A stretch of DNA of 64,000 nucleotides from contig NC_045140.1 in NCBI RefSeq assembly GCF_008831285.2, forward strand, positions 14,156,233-14,220,232. The letters are read 5' to 3'. Positions within the stretch are counted from its first letter, which is position 1; every line of letters begins with the position of its first letter. Below, piece after piece: positions 50,935-60,885 of the stretch. The stretch is from Nymphaea colorata (lineage: Eukaryota > Streptophyta > Magnoliopsida > Nymphaeales > Nymphaeaceae). A program made the position numbers and the translations under genes. The notes beneath the pieces are model-generated. The model was not told the origin of the DNA and searched no databases. It saw only the letters and a program-made list of their open reading frames with translations.

Positions 50935-52145
50935 CAACGAATAGAACCTTTCAAAAATGTCACAGTTCAAAATCGAGTACAAAATTGGCTGGTCCTTTTG
51001 AAAAGGGATAAGAGGTTTTCTATGACAGGCTCAATCCTAAGACTGGGTTATGTTGAAGACACTCGGTTAAGATGGAATAATGGGCCAACCATAATAATTT
51101 ATCCCAAATGATATTTGAGACAAAGAAAATGAAATTCGTCACACTCAACAGGAGTTGACTAGGTTTGAGGAGTTTCATCTGTCCCATGAATGGACTAATG
51201 GTTTGGTAATGGAATGACCAACATCTTTCAAAGCCAAAGGAGATAATAGGCAATGAAATGACTTTCAAGACCAAAGGAGATTGGTTAGTTCCTCCTATGA
51301 CTAGAGATGTCAAGTTTTTACTTTGAAATAATTCAAAAACGATCAATTTTACTAACAAGCATGAGTGCTCGTGTTGTGCAAATAATATGGCCATCATTTA
51401 CACATAGTACCGTACCAGCATTAGGATTCATTTCGCGTCAATGCCGTCAAATCTCCAGAAGGGATGCCTTTCAATTTCCAAAATATGAACATAAAGGAAT
51501 CATCCTTAGCATGTTAGGTAATAAAAAATAGAAGAAGATATTGACCCTAGAATCGCACATCTACCAAAGATTGTCACATTCAATTCCTCTTATTTTCTTT
51601 TCTTTCATTCTCTTGCATTCAGCTTTTGTCTTTCGATTTTCTTTTTCTTTGATTTTTTTTTAGGCCGACCTTCACCTTTTGGTGGTTGTGTGTAGCTTTG
51701 TCGCGTATCCAACCCGCTTCACCTTGCGGGTTTTCAACGAGCCAAAGGTTCATAAGTCGTTATCTTCGCGGTATAGACATAAATCACCTATATGTCTACC
51801 CGGTACTCTTGATTCTTGACCCAGAGGAACGGTTACACAAGCCCCGAGCCCATCTCTCAACTCTCATTTTGCTATCTTTCAAGATCTTACAAAGCATTTT
51901 GGTTTCTCTCTCGGGATATTTTCTTGCTAAATCCTTGCAAATGCTTGATTACCAGAGTCAATAGCATTTCCTAGTCTTGACTTTCTCAACTTCACGTTTC
52001 CTTACTGCTCATATCCAGGATCTTTTCAATTTTCCTCTTCCATTGTTTGGCGACAAAAACTTGAAATTTTATTCTTCTACTCAAGGAGGTACTAAATATA
52101 AATTAAAGCCACATCATGGTGTGAGAAGACACTTTTAAAATGTTC
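50935..52145. repeat. Long direct repeat, copy 1
   Basis: From CGAATAGAACCTTTCAAAAATG to GAAGACACTTTTAAAATG this matches 56370-57690 at high identity. Copy 2 carries two extra segments (about 57015-57065 and 57160-57215) missing here. The second half is the same family as 40008-40460 in inverse orientation. Confidence 0.92.
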
Positions 52146-52149
52146 TCAA

Positions 52150-52560
52150 GCAAAACTGAAAATTATCACTTTCTTCAAGTCATAAAATCACACCTAAAAA
52201 AAAATCAAAACAATTGAGCAAGGAAAATTACAATCCTTTACGCCAGTGCCGTGTGAGGTTAATGAGAAAGATTCAAAAATCCAAAAAAAGTTTATGAATG
52301 CTAAATAATGTGGCAATTCCAACCTAAGTGGCTCAACTGAAAACTGGTTTCCATTTAATACATATCAAAGAACACATTCTTTAACAATAGATTTCCAAAA
52401 TTGCATAGTAGTTCTAAAGATATAATTGAGACAATGACAATAACATGATTTTTGAGATGCATACATTGCATTACTTTGTTCCTTGAAATCATCATCTGAG
52501 GTTTCCCACACTAGCCGACCCAACTACTCCCCTCCGTTCCATATCCAAAACTGGTTCAAC
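52150..52560. repeat. Direct repeat, copy 1 of the block before the BSL/DUF21 cluster
   Basis: CATAAAATCACACCTAAAAAAAAATC to CCCCTCCGTTCCATATCC recurs at 58140-58515. A partial copy at 59335-59462 is cut off by copia element C. A weaker partial match lies at about 53225-53300. Confidence 0.9.
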
Positions 52561-53341
52561 AACATCGTCCATCTTACCTTCTCTCCAATAGGCAGTCACA
52601 AGAACTGAGAAGTTAAAGGAAGAACACATACTTTAGCCTTAAGTAATATCTATGAAATGCATTTCCAAAAAGTAAAGATGACGTCACCTTTATATGTGTG
52701 AGAATTTGGAAAAAGTCCTCTTTTCCTCATTTTTCCAAAAAACTTGTGAACAAGCTCATATTTTCCTGCTTTTAACATCACCTTCCTAAGGAGGAATTTT
52801 ATAAATAGCATGTAAAGTGAATCTCAGGGTAGAAGCAAATCACTAATAAGAAGCACGAAGCAAAAATACATCTCATGAAGTACATATGCATCACAACCAT
52901 ATTGCTCTCATCTTCATGAAACCAGCAAAGTGATATCCGCATGTTTTCTAGACTGATTTGTTGGGTAGAAGAGGAACTTCATATGCTCTCCTATAGATGT
53001 AGGGAAGATCAAACTATCAAATTCAAAAATTAAATACAAATCATCTGTTCCACTCTGTCCCCACCAGTCTAATCACTCCTTCCTCGCACCTTTTGCTAAA
53101 TAAATCAAGAATTCAAGCAAAAAAAATAAAACAGTTTATTAGAACATAAACACATCCTAAAAACGAAGAAGTGAACCTATATTTACTAAGTTGAACCCTT
53201 ACCGACTATAAGATACAAAATTTCACTAAAAAAAAAAACAACAACAAAGCAAACCTTTCCACCAATGTCGTGTGAGGTTAATTACTAAAGATCCAAAATT
53301 CTATAAAAAATGAAGACTGGTGAAAATTCTATGGACAACAC

Positions 53342-53621
53342 TTGTGCCATCTAGGTCTTTGCTGTGTCAGGTCAAGAACATGTAGATCCTCCGCAGACAT
53401 GCCAGTTGGAAAAGAAATAAAATAATAAATAAATAAATAGGTAAGGTGAGAAACAGCGAACACCACAACTAAGAAAGAGGCCAAAACGAGGAGTTCTGCT
53501 TTCCTCATTCAACAATGGGACAAAATGAAAAATCTAACGAAAGAGAATTAACAGAACAAAATGCTATTAACCAAGAATAAGAAAAGATTTGTGCGAAGAA
53601 GAGAAGAAGCATGACATTTTT
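53342..53621 (-). repeat. Duplicated block containing a BSL exon, copy 1
   Basis: It matches 55236-55522 over about 280 bp at very high identity. On the minus strand 53405-53342 encodes MSAEDLHVLDLTQQRPRWH, a kelch-domain exon of BSL phosphatases. Here the base before the donor is changed (AA|GT instead of AG|GT), so this copy is probably not spliced. The rest of the block is the preceding intron. Confidence 0.92.
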
Positions 53622-53991
53622 ACCCCCTAAAAGCAATAGAAGAGGCAAACCATATTAAGTGCATAGTTCAAACACTTTTGAAAAGATAATCCAAAACAAA
53701 AAAATTGAACATGCCTCACAGTAACAGAACCTATTCCGATGCCCATAATTTAGAATGATAAAAGAAGGAATGTTGAACATGCCTCACATTAAGAAATTAA
53801 CAGAACAGATGCCCATAATCTAGAATGTAAACAAAGTGGAAAAGAGCACCAAGTTCTTGTTCGCCATAGGTATACAAATCATACAACTGCAAGGCACGTA
53901 AAAGTTGACTGTCTTGCTTAATTACTTCAGTGAAAATCTGGACACTCTTGTACTAGTGCCTTAACCTGAACAAGCTTTTTGTATTCTATAC

Positions 53992-54701
53992 CTTTTCAGT
54001 CGAATGGAGTGCACCACTAATAATTGTTGCCTCATCATGTGTCAGTTCCCCACCTTTACCAACCTGTGGGATTGCAACAAACAGAGAAGTAATAGATAGA
54101 TTAACTAATGCAGACGTGGAGAAAAATATCACTGTTTACACCACAGGAGGTTTAGCAGAGAAAGAGTTCTTAAATAAAGAAAGAATACCTCTTTGCTATG
54201 GATAGAAATGAGAGCTTTCAGTTGTGCACGCCACCTGAAAAGTGCAGACTCATTCTGTCCAAGCAGAAAGTCCAGGATCTACAAAAACAGAGAATCACTA
54301 TGCAAACTAGAGAATATGTTGTAGCATGCAGCTGCAGGCCTCCCGAAGTATTTCTCATCTTGACAAACCCAGATATCGTTTCCATGTGGCTTTCCTTTTT
54401 AAAGTTAAAACTTTCTTAAGAAGCACCGAAGTTCAAAATAATCACAAAACATGTCCATGATTGTTTAAGAATGCTTTTCAAAATAACAAATGTAAGGATA
54501 GGCTTTCCTTCACCAAGAAAAATAGTGTATGTTCAGGAAATCAAAACTGAATTTATCTTTTACAGAACAAAACGATTTTTCTTTCTGCATGGGGTCACCT
54601 TCCCGATTGGATAGCAAATTATCATCAGAATATGGACAAGCCCTACCAAAATTGGCACCCACAGCAAGTCCATATCTTGAACAGATGGCCTCTGGAATGA
54701 T
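53992..54701 (-). pseudogene. DUF21/CNNM-type membrane protein fragment (three exons), frameshifted
   Basis: Exon 1 (54701-54599) after TTTGCAG encodes IIPEAICSRYGLAVGAN, then, one base out of frame, LVHILMIICYPIGK. Exon 2 (54278-54188) encodes ILDFLLGQNESALF, then slips at a T-run into the frame of RAQLKALISIHSKE. Exon 3 (54063-53992) encodes GKGGELTHDEATIISGAL...TEK with 24 intact codons. These match consecutive exons of plant CBS/DUF21 proteins (CNNM-like, thought to act in metal or Mg2+ handling): the end of the DUF21 membrane domain and the linker to the CBS pair. All introns keep GT...AG. N-terminal membrane exons and the CBS exons are absent, and two frameshifts are present. It lies just downstream, on the same strand, of BSL exons. 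Confidence 0.87.
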
Positions 54702-54828
54702 CTGCAAAAGTTTAATGTTGAAATCAGAAATTCACTCATCAACTAAGAGTAGCCTCTACTAATAGTAACATAGGAAGAATCTAAGAACTTAAAACCGCTT
54801 TTTAATAAGAAAGCAACCAATGACTTAC

Positions 54829-55299
54829 ATGCATGGAGGTGGGCCTTCTCCTTCTGGCTCTAGTTTACTCCCTTTCCTAGGGCATGGCAGCTGTATCTAA
54901 AGCCCAGACATTAGGCAAAGGACGCTCTCACACTTTCCTAATGAATTTAAAAAAAGAAAATCAGCAAAAGAATTAGCATCGACTCTGTAAACATTTCCAG
55001 CCAAAAATATTTAACATGTACAAAGAAAATTATAAGAAGAGATACCATCATTTCCACCAATAGCCAACAGGAACCGCTGTCCAACTAGAGCCATCACATG
55101 GCCATATAGAGGACCTGGGCCAGCACCTTGTACAACCACCCTAGAACACAAGTACAACCATTTTCATGAGGAAAGGCCTACATCCCAATGAGAATATACG
55201 CAGAAAATAAGGAATTACTTAAATTCAACAATCACCTGTGCCATCTAGGTCTTTGCTTTGTCAGGTCAAGAACATGTAGATCCTCCGCAGACAAGCCAG
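54829..55299 (-). pseudogene. BSL (BSU1-like) kelch phosphatase fragment (three exons), broken
   Basis: Exon 1 (55299-55236) encodes GLSAEDLHVLDLTKQRPRWH, exon 2 (55140-55046) VVVQGAGPGPLYGHVMALVG and LLAIGGND, and exon 3 (54937-54829) RPLPNVWALDTAA, a stop (TAG), then out of frame KLEPEGEGPPPC. These are consecutive kelch-repeat exons of plant BSL Ser/Thr phosphatases, which dephosphorylate BIN2 in brassinosteroid signalling. Donors and most acceptors are normal, but the acceptor of exon 1 appears changed from CAG to CAA. The remaining kelch exons and the phosphatase domain are absent; the next sequence downstream is DUF21 instead. A second copy of exon 1 with its intron is at 53342-53621. 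Confidence 0.9.
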
Positions 55300-55522
55300 T
55301 TGGAAAAGAAATAAAATAATAAATAAATAAATAAATAGGTAAGGTGAGAAACAGCGAACACCACAAATAAGAAAGAGGCCAAAACGAGGAGTTCTGCTTT
55401 CCTCATTCAACAATGGGACAAAATGAAAAATCTAACGAAAGATAATTAACAGAACAAAATGCTATTAACCAAGAATAAGAAAAGATTTGTGCGAAGAAAA
55501 GAAGAAGCATGACATTTTTAAA
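55236..55522 (-). repeat. Duplicated block containing a BSL exon, copy 2
   Basis: Second copy of 53342-53621. The two copies flank the BSL exon 2-3 and DUF21 exons in direct orientation, about 1.9 kb apart. Confidence 0.92.
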
Positions 55523-56025
55523 AGGCACGATTCTCACAATTCCAAGTAACTAAATAGCATGTACCACAGTTCTCTGGTCATAAAAAGGACAGTCCTTAAA
55601 GTTCAAAAAACACTTACATATTAGGCAACAAGAACAAAACTTTTCTAGCACTCCAGAGACAAACCGTGGCATATTTTTAAAATGTAGGCTTCCATGTTAC
55701 CAAGCACTAACCGAGTTGGATAATGAACAAAATAGCTTCGCACATTTTTAGAATGTAGGCTTCCATGTTAGCAAACACATGATTGTATCATAACCAAGTT
55801 AGATGTGAGATGCGAAGTTCTTGTCAAAGATATTCAGTCAACCAACCTACAAACTTAAGCAATGTACGATATGCAATTCAAAGACTATCAGAATCTGACA
55901 CACGAACCCATGAACTTGATGAGATTATATTTACCAAAAGAATCAAGTTCTCTCGGGCTGACATTTTCAGGCCTATTTTGCCCGCATGACGCCGAGGGAT
56001 AGTCGGTCTGCGACACAAGTGAATG
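55523..56025. other. Non-coding repeat-rich DNA
   Basis: AAAATGTAGGCTTCCATGTTA and AGAATGTAGGCTTCCATGTTA occur at 55679 and 55749, a local duplication of about 70 bp. 55800-55960 is related to the reverse complement of 36160-36290 (shared CAACCTACAAACTTAA and CCCATGAACTTGAT words). No gene is supported. Confidence 0.6.
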
Positions 56026-57690
56026 CATTGAAAAATGAAAACCGAGCAACTAAGACAACAAAACACCTAAACAACCCAGCTGGAAACCATTAAAGCAGAA
56101 AATAAGCAAGATTGAACTGCTATAAAATCAAACCAGCAATTGCCCAACTCAACAAACTAAACAATCAAACTAAATCAAAATAAGATCCTACTGAAAACAA
56201 ATCAAGGCAATGACCTTAACCTATCCTGGACATGTGCAATAGCTAACTAAAGGATCTATTCAACTAACCTGACACTAACGTGACACAAGAAGAAAGAACC
56301 TGACTACTAACCTGGGTCTAACACCATGAAGGACCTAAGGACATAAAACCCAAAACTCATGCAACTTCAACGAATAGAACCTTTCAAAAATGTCACAGTT
56401 CAAAATCGACTACAAAATTGACTGGTCCTTTTGAAAAGAGATACGACGTATGACAGGCTCAATCCTAAGACTGGGTTATGTTGAAGACACTCGGTTAAGA
56501 TGGAATAATGGTCCAGCCTTAATAATTTATCCCAAATCATATTTGAGACAAAGAAAATAAAATTCGTCACACTCAACAGGAGTTGACTAGGTTTGAGGAG
56601 TTTCATCTATCCCATGAATGGACTAATGGTTTGGTAATGGAATGGCCAACATCTTTCAAAGCCAAAGGGGATAGGCAATGAAATGACTTTCAAGACCAAA
56701 GGAGATTGGTTAGTTCCTCCTATGACTAGAGATGTCAAGTTTTTACTTTGAAATAATTCAAAAACGATCAATTTAACTAATAAGCATGAGTGCTCGTGTT
56801 GTGCAAATAATATGGCCTTCATTTACACATAGTACCGTACAAGCATTAGGATTCATTTCGCGTCAATGCCGTCAAATCTCTAGAAGGGATGCCTTCCAAT
56901 TTCCAAAATATGAACATAAAGGAATCATCCTTAGCATGTTAGGTAATCAAAAATAGAAGAAGATATTGACCCTAGAATCGCACATCTACCAAAGATTGTC
57001 ACATTCAATTCCTGCAAGTTCAACCTTCATGCCTTTAATCTCTTGCCATACACCTTTTGCTTTTTTTTCCTCTTTTTTTCTTTTCTTTCTTTCTCTTGCA
57101 TTCAGCTTTCGTCTTTCGATCTTCTTTTTCTTTGATTTTTTTTTAGGCCGACCTTCACCTTTGACGGAATACCTCACCACCCCAAAGGCTACTACGAAGC
57201 TCCACCCCTTTGGTGGTTGTGTATAGCTTTGTCGCGTATCCAAGCCGCTTCACCTTGCGGGTTTTCAACGAGCCAAAGGTTCATAAGTCGTTATCTTTGC
57301 GCTATAGACATAAATCACCTATATGTCTACCCGGTACTCTTGATTACTGACCCAGAGGAACGACTACACAAGCCCCGAGCCCATCTCTCAACTCTCATTT
57401 TGCTATCTTTCAAGATCTTACAAAGCATTTTGGCTTCTCTCTCAAGATATTTTCCTACTAAATCCTTGCAAATGCTTGATTACCAAAGTCAATAACATTT
57501 CCTAGTCTTGACTTTCTCAACTTCACGGGATGTTTCCTTACTGCTCATATCCAGGATCTTTTCAATTTTCCTCTTCCATTGTTTGGCGACAAGAACTTGA
57601 AATTTTATTCTTCTACTCAAGGAGGTACTAAGAATAAAACAAAGCCACATCATGGTGTGAGAAGACACTTTTAAAATGTTTTCAAGCAAA
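56026..57690. repeat. Long direct repeat, copy 2 with extended left side
   Basis: The left part (56026-56450) is related to 27300-27705. From 56370 onward it matches 50935-52145. The open frames in both copies (for example the minus-strand HEHSCLLVKLIVFELFQSK) are the same non-recognised peptides. Confidence 0.9.
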
Positions 57691-58515
57691 ACTAAAAATT
57701 ATCACTTTCACAAAAAAAATCTTGACATCAAATAATATATCATCAAGAGGAAGGAATTCTACTCTAAAGAAGAGGATGAATGAAAAACAACATAGGTTGG
57801 TTCGGTAGAAAATTGAACTTCACCAACTCTCCTAGTGACTTCTATACAAAAGGTTGGTTGTCGATATAGATTAATAAACTCATTTAATCTGAAAATTATT
57901 GGATGACAAAAAAAAAAGAAATTAACAATCAATTAAACAATTAAATTTAAAAGTCAAATGCAAACAATCTATCTACTCTATCCCCACCTATCTAATTGAT
58001 CCTTCCTTGCATTTTAAGCTCAATAATTCAATAATAGCAAAAAAATGGCCATTTAATACAAGGAGAATAGAAACACACCCATAAAATGGAGTGAACCTTT
58101 AATTACTGAGTTGAATCCTATTTTTTACTAACTTCAAGACATAAAATCACAGCTAAAAAAAAATCAAAACAATTGAGCAAGCAAAATTACAAACCTTTAC
58201 GCCAGTGCCGTGTGAGGTTAATGAGAAAGATTCAAAAATCCAAAAAAAGTTCATGAATGCTAAATAATGTGGCAATTCCAACCTAAGTGGCTCAACTGAA
58301 AACTAGTTTCCATTTAATACATATCAAAGAACACATTCTTTAACAATAGATTTCCAAAATTGCATAGTAGTTCTAAAGATATAATTGAGACAATGACAAT
58401 AACATGATTTTTGAGATGCTTACATTGCATTACTTTGTTCCTTGAAATTATCATCTGAGGTTTCCCACACTAGCCGACCCAACTACTCCCCTCCGTTCCA
58501 TATCCAAAACTGCTT
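57070..58515. repeat. Tandem duplication, unit 1 (about 1.45 kb)
   Basis: The unit from TTTCTTTCTTTCTCTTGCATTC to CCGTTCCATATCCAAAACTG is followed directly by a second unit starting TTTCTCTTCTTTCTTTCTCTTGC at about 58525. It overlaps the long direct repeat and the 52150-52560 family. Confidence 0.9.
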
Positions 58516-58524
58516 CAACAGCTT

Positions 58525-59462
58525 ATTTTCTCTTCTTTCTTTCTCTTGCATTCAGCTTTTGTCTTTCGATTTTGTTTTTCTTTGATTTTTTTTTTTAGGC
58601 CGACTACACAAGCCCCGAGCCCATCTCTCAACTCTCATTTTGCTATCTTCCAAGATTTTACAAAGCATTTTGGCTTCTCTCTCAACATATTTTCCAGCTA
58701 AATCCTTGCAATGCTTGATTACCAGAGTTAATAGCATTTCCTAGTCTTGACTTTCTCAACTTCACAGGACGTTTCCTTACCCAGGAACTTTTCAATTTTT
58801 CTCTTCCATTGTTCGGCGACAAAAACTTAAAATTTTATTCTTCTACTCAAGGAGGTACTAAGAATAAAGCAAAGCCACATCATGGTGTGAGAAGACACTT
58901 TTAAATTGTTTTCAAGCAAAACTGAAAATTATCACTTTCACAAAAAAAATCTTGACATCAAATAATATATCATCAAGAGGAAGGAATTCTACTCTAAAGA
59001 AGAGGGTGAGTGCAAAACAACATAGGTTGGTTCGGTAGAAAATTGAACTTCACCAACTCTCCTAGGGACTTCTATACAAAAGGTTGGTTGTCGATATAGA
59101 TTAGTAAACTCATTTAATCTGAAAATTATTGGATGACAAAATAAAAAAGAAATTAACAATCAATTAAACAATTAAATTTAAAAGTCAAATGCAAACAATC
59201 GTATCTACTCTATCCCCACCTATCTGATTGATCCTTCCTTGCATTTTAAGCTCAATAATTCAATAATAGCAAAAATATGGCCATTTAATACAAGGAGAAT
59301 AGAAACACACCCATAAAATGGAGTGAACCTTTACTTACAAGACATAAAATCACACTTAAAAAAAATCAAAACAATTGAGCAAGCAAAATTACAAACCTTT
59401 ACGCCAGTGCCATGTGAGGTTAATGAGAAAGATTCAAAAATCCAAAAAAAGTTTATGAATGC
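58525..59462. repeat. Tandem duplication, unit 2, truncated by copia element C
   Basis: It follows unit 1 but lacks the part equivalent to about 57150-57365, and a shorter segment around 58100-58140. It stops at 59462 where element C begins. The equivalent uninterrupted sequence in unit 1 is at about 58225-58275. Confidence 0.9.
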
Positions 59463-59485
59463 TGTCAAAATAGATGTAATGGGGA

Positions 59486-59546
59486 ACCGGGTCCATTTCT
59501 GGACCCGGTCCCATGGGGCACGGGTACCGAGGCCGGCTCGGTACCC
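59486..59546 (+). promoter_or_regulatory. Twin hairpins upstream of the TATA box in the LTR of C
   Basis: Hairpin 1 has arms ACCGGGTCCA/TGGACCCGGT around TTTC. Hairpin 2 has arms GGGTACCGAG/CTCGGTACCC around GCCGG. Both stems are 10 bp and perfect. They end about 25 bp before the TATA box. A regulatory role is inferred from position only. Confidence 0.88.
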
Positions 59547-59570
59547 TAGGTGGCATTCTTCTCTCCCTCC

Positions 59571-59577
59571 TATATAA
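59571..59577 (+). promoter_or_regulatory. TATA box of element C 5' LTR
   Basis: TATATAA after a pyrimidine-rich stretch, the likely core promoter of the element. Confidence 0.7.
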
Positions 59578-59744
59578 TCTTCACTTAAGTGTAATTGTGT
59601 GATTAAGTGAATATAATTTTCTCTCTCATAGGGCTGCGGTGTGCACCTAGGTCAGAGCGTCCTGTGGTTTTTCCTCTTTCTGAGGTTTTTCCACGTATAT
59701 CGTGTGTTCCTCTCTTCTTCTTTCATGTGTTGCATGTTTCTACA

Positions 59745-59757
59745 TGGTATCAGAGCC
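59745..59757 (+). other. Primer binding site of element C
   Basis: TGGTATCAGAGCC abuts the 5' LTR and matches the complement of initiator tRNA-Met. Confidence 0.95.
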
Positions 59758-59865
59758 GTGAGATCGTTCGGCTTTGTCTCGTATTTTCGTAGTCGCCCTT
59801 GCACCGCTGCCGCCTGCGCCGTTAGGGTTTCCCGCACCGCCGTCATTGGGATCTTCTGCGCCGCC

Positions 59866-60032
59866 GCCGTCAGACGATCCAGCGCCGCCGCCTGTTGCCG
59901 CTTGTGACTTCCGCTGCCGTGGGTGTCTCCTTTTCCGCCGTCGGACGATCCAGCGCCATCCCATCTTTCCGCTGCCGTGGGTGTCCAGCGCCGTCACGCC
60001 TCTGCGTCGCCGCCGTCGGGCGATCCAGCGCC
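59866..60032 (+). repeat. Leader repeats of element C
   Basis: The motif CGATCCAGCGCC recurs at about 59875, 59946 and 60021, giving three imperfect units of about 71-75 bp in the untranslated leader before gag. The strong GC content explains the long shadow open frames on both strands. Confidence 0.8.
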
Positions 60033-60129
60033 GTCGCCGACACCTAAGGTTCCGTGTGGTGCTGGTGTTTCAGCCGCCGCCGTGCTGTCTTGTTGCTGCC
60101 TGGTGTTGTGTCTGACTTGACTGCTTGTG

Positions 60130-60885
60130 ATGGCGGAAGAGATTGCACCTAAAAGTGATATGGCCTTTGACGCGGGCAGCGCTCCCAAGAGCGAGATCTT
60201 GCCGGTTCAGGTCACGCCCATTCGTCTGACTAAAGACAATTATCTCTCTTGGTCTATTGCTCTCGAGATTGGGATAACGAGCCATGGTCATCTTTCCTAT
60301 ATCACAGGCGACAAACCGGCGCCCAGCAAAACTGATCCTCAATGGGTGACGTGGGTGTTGGAAGACAGTCAGGTTAAGGTGTGGATCATCAGCTCTGTGT
60401 CCGCTGATATTCAGCCTCTTATTCTGCGGAAGCCGACTTCGTTTGATATGTGGACTGTGCTTGCAAGGATGTATGGTCGCAAGAAAAGGGTTCTGCATAC
60501 GTATCAGATTAAATGCAGTATTTATTCTCTGAAACAGGGTGACCTGTCTGTTGCCTCCTTCTATGCAGCCCTGAAAACTAAGTGGGAGGAACTTGATTAT
60601 CATGTGAATGATAACTGGGACTGTGGTTCTGATCATGCTCGGTACTGGGAAAAGGAATGGATGGACCGGACGTTCCTCTTCCTTGGAGGCTTGCGTGATG
60701 AGTTTGAATCCATTCGGAGTCAAATTCTCAACTGTGATGAGATTCCTGGAATAGAAGATGTTTATGCCAGAGTGGAATCCGAGGAACAAAGGCGTCAAGT
60801 GATGCAAATTGACCCCAGTCATGGGACTGGTCCCTCGGCCTTTGTTAGCTGTTCTTCTGTGTCTGGACCGCGCCCTGTTAGGTGA
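60130..60885 (+). CDS. Element C gag, ending at an in-frame TGA before the zinc knuckle
   Basis: From the ATG at 60130 this encodes the copia capsid region: LTKDNYLSWSIALE near residue 35, WVTWVLEDSQVKVWI, YSLKQGDLSVASFYAALKTKW and an LGGLRDEFESIR motif. The frame meets TGA at 60883-60885. The codon immediately after starts a canonical CCHC zinc knuckle (CTHCHKSGHSVDFC, 60886-60927) in the same frame, so the stop splits Gag just before its RNA-binding motif. CGA to TGA deamination is the simplest cause; programmed readthrough is possible but unproven. Confidence 0.92.
   Translation: MAEEIAPKSDMAFDAGSAPKSEILPVQVTPIRLTKDNYLSWSIALEIGITSHGHLSYITGDKPAPSKTDPQWVTWVLEDSQVKVWIISSVSADIQPLILRKPTSFDMWTVLARMYGRKKRVLHTYQIKCSIYSLKQGDLSVASFYAALKTKWEELDYHVNDNWDCGSDHARYWEKEWMDRTFLFLGGLRDEFESIRSQILNCDEIPGIEDVYARVESEEQRRQVMQIDPSHGTGPSAFVSCSSVSGPRPVR

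Larger units (their letters stand above)
59463..59744 (+). repeat. 5' LTR of copia element C (282 bp)
   Basis: It begins TGTCAAAATAG and ends TTTCTACA. Two GC-rich hairpins (59486-59509 and 59522-59546) precede the TATA box at 59571-59577. Confidence 0.9.

Noticed and set aside
59740-60115. Ala/Pro/Arg-rich open frames in the leader of element C, both strands
   Set aside because: They lie in the untranslated leader between primer site and gag and follow the GCC/CGG repeats; no family motif.
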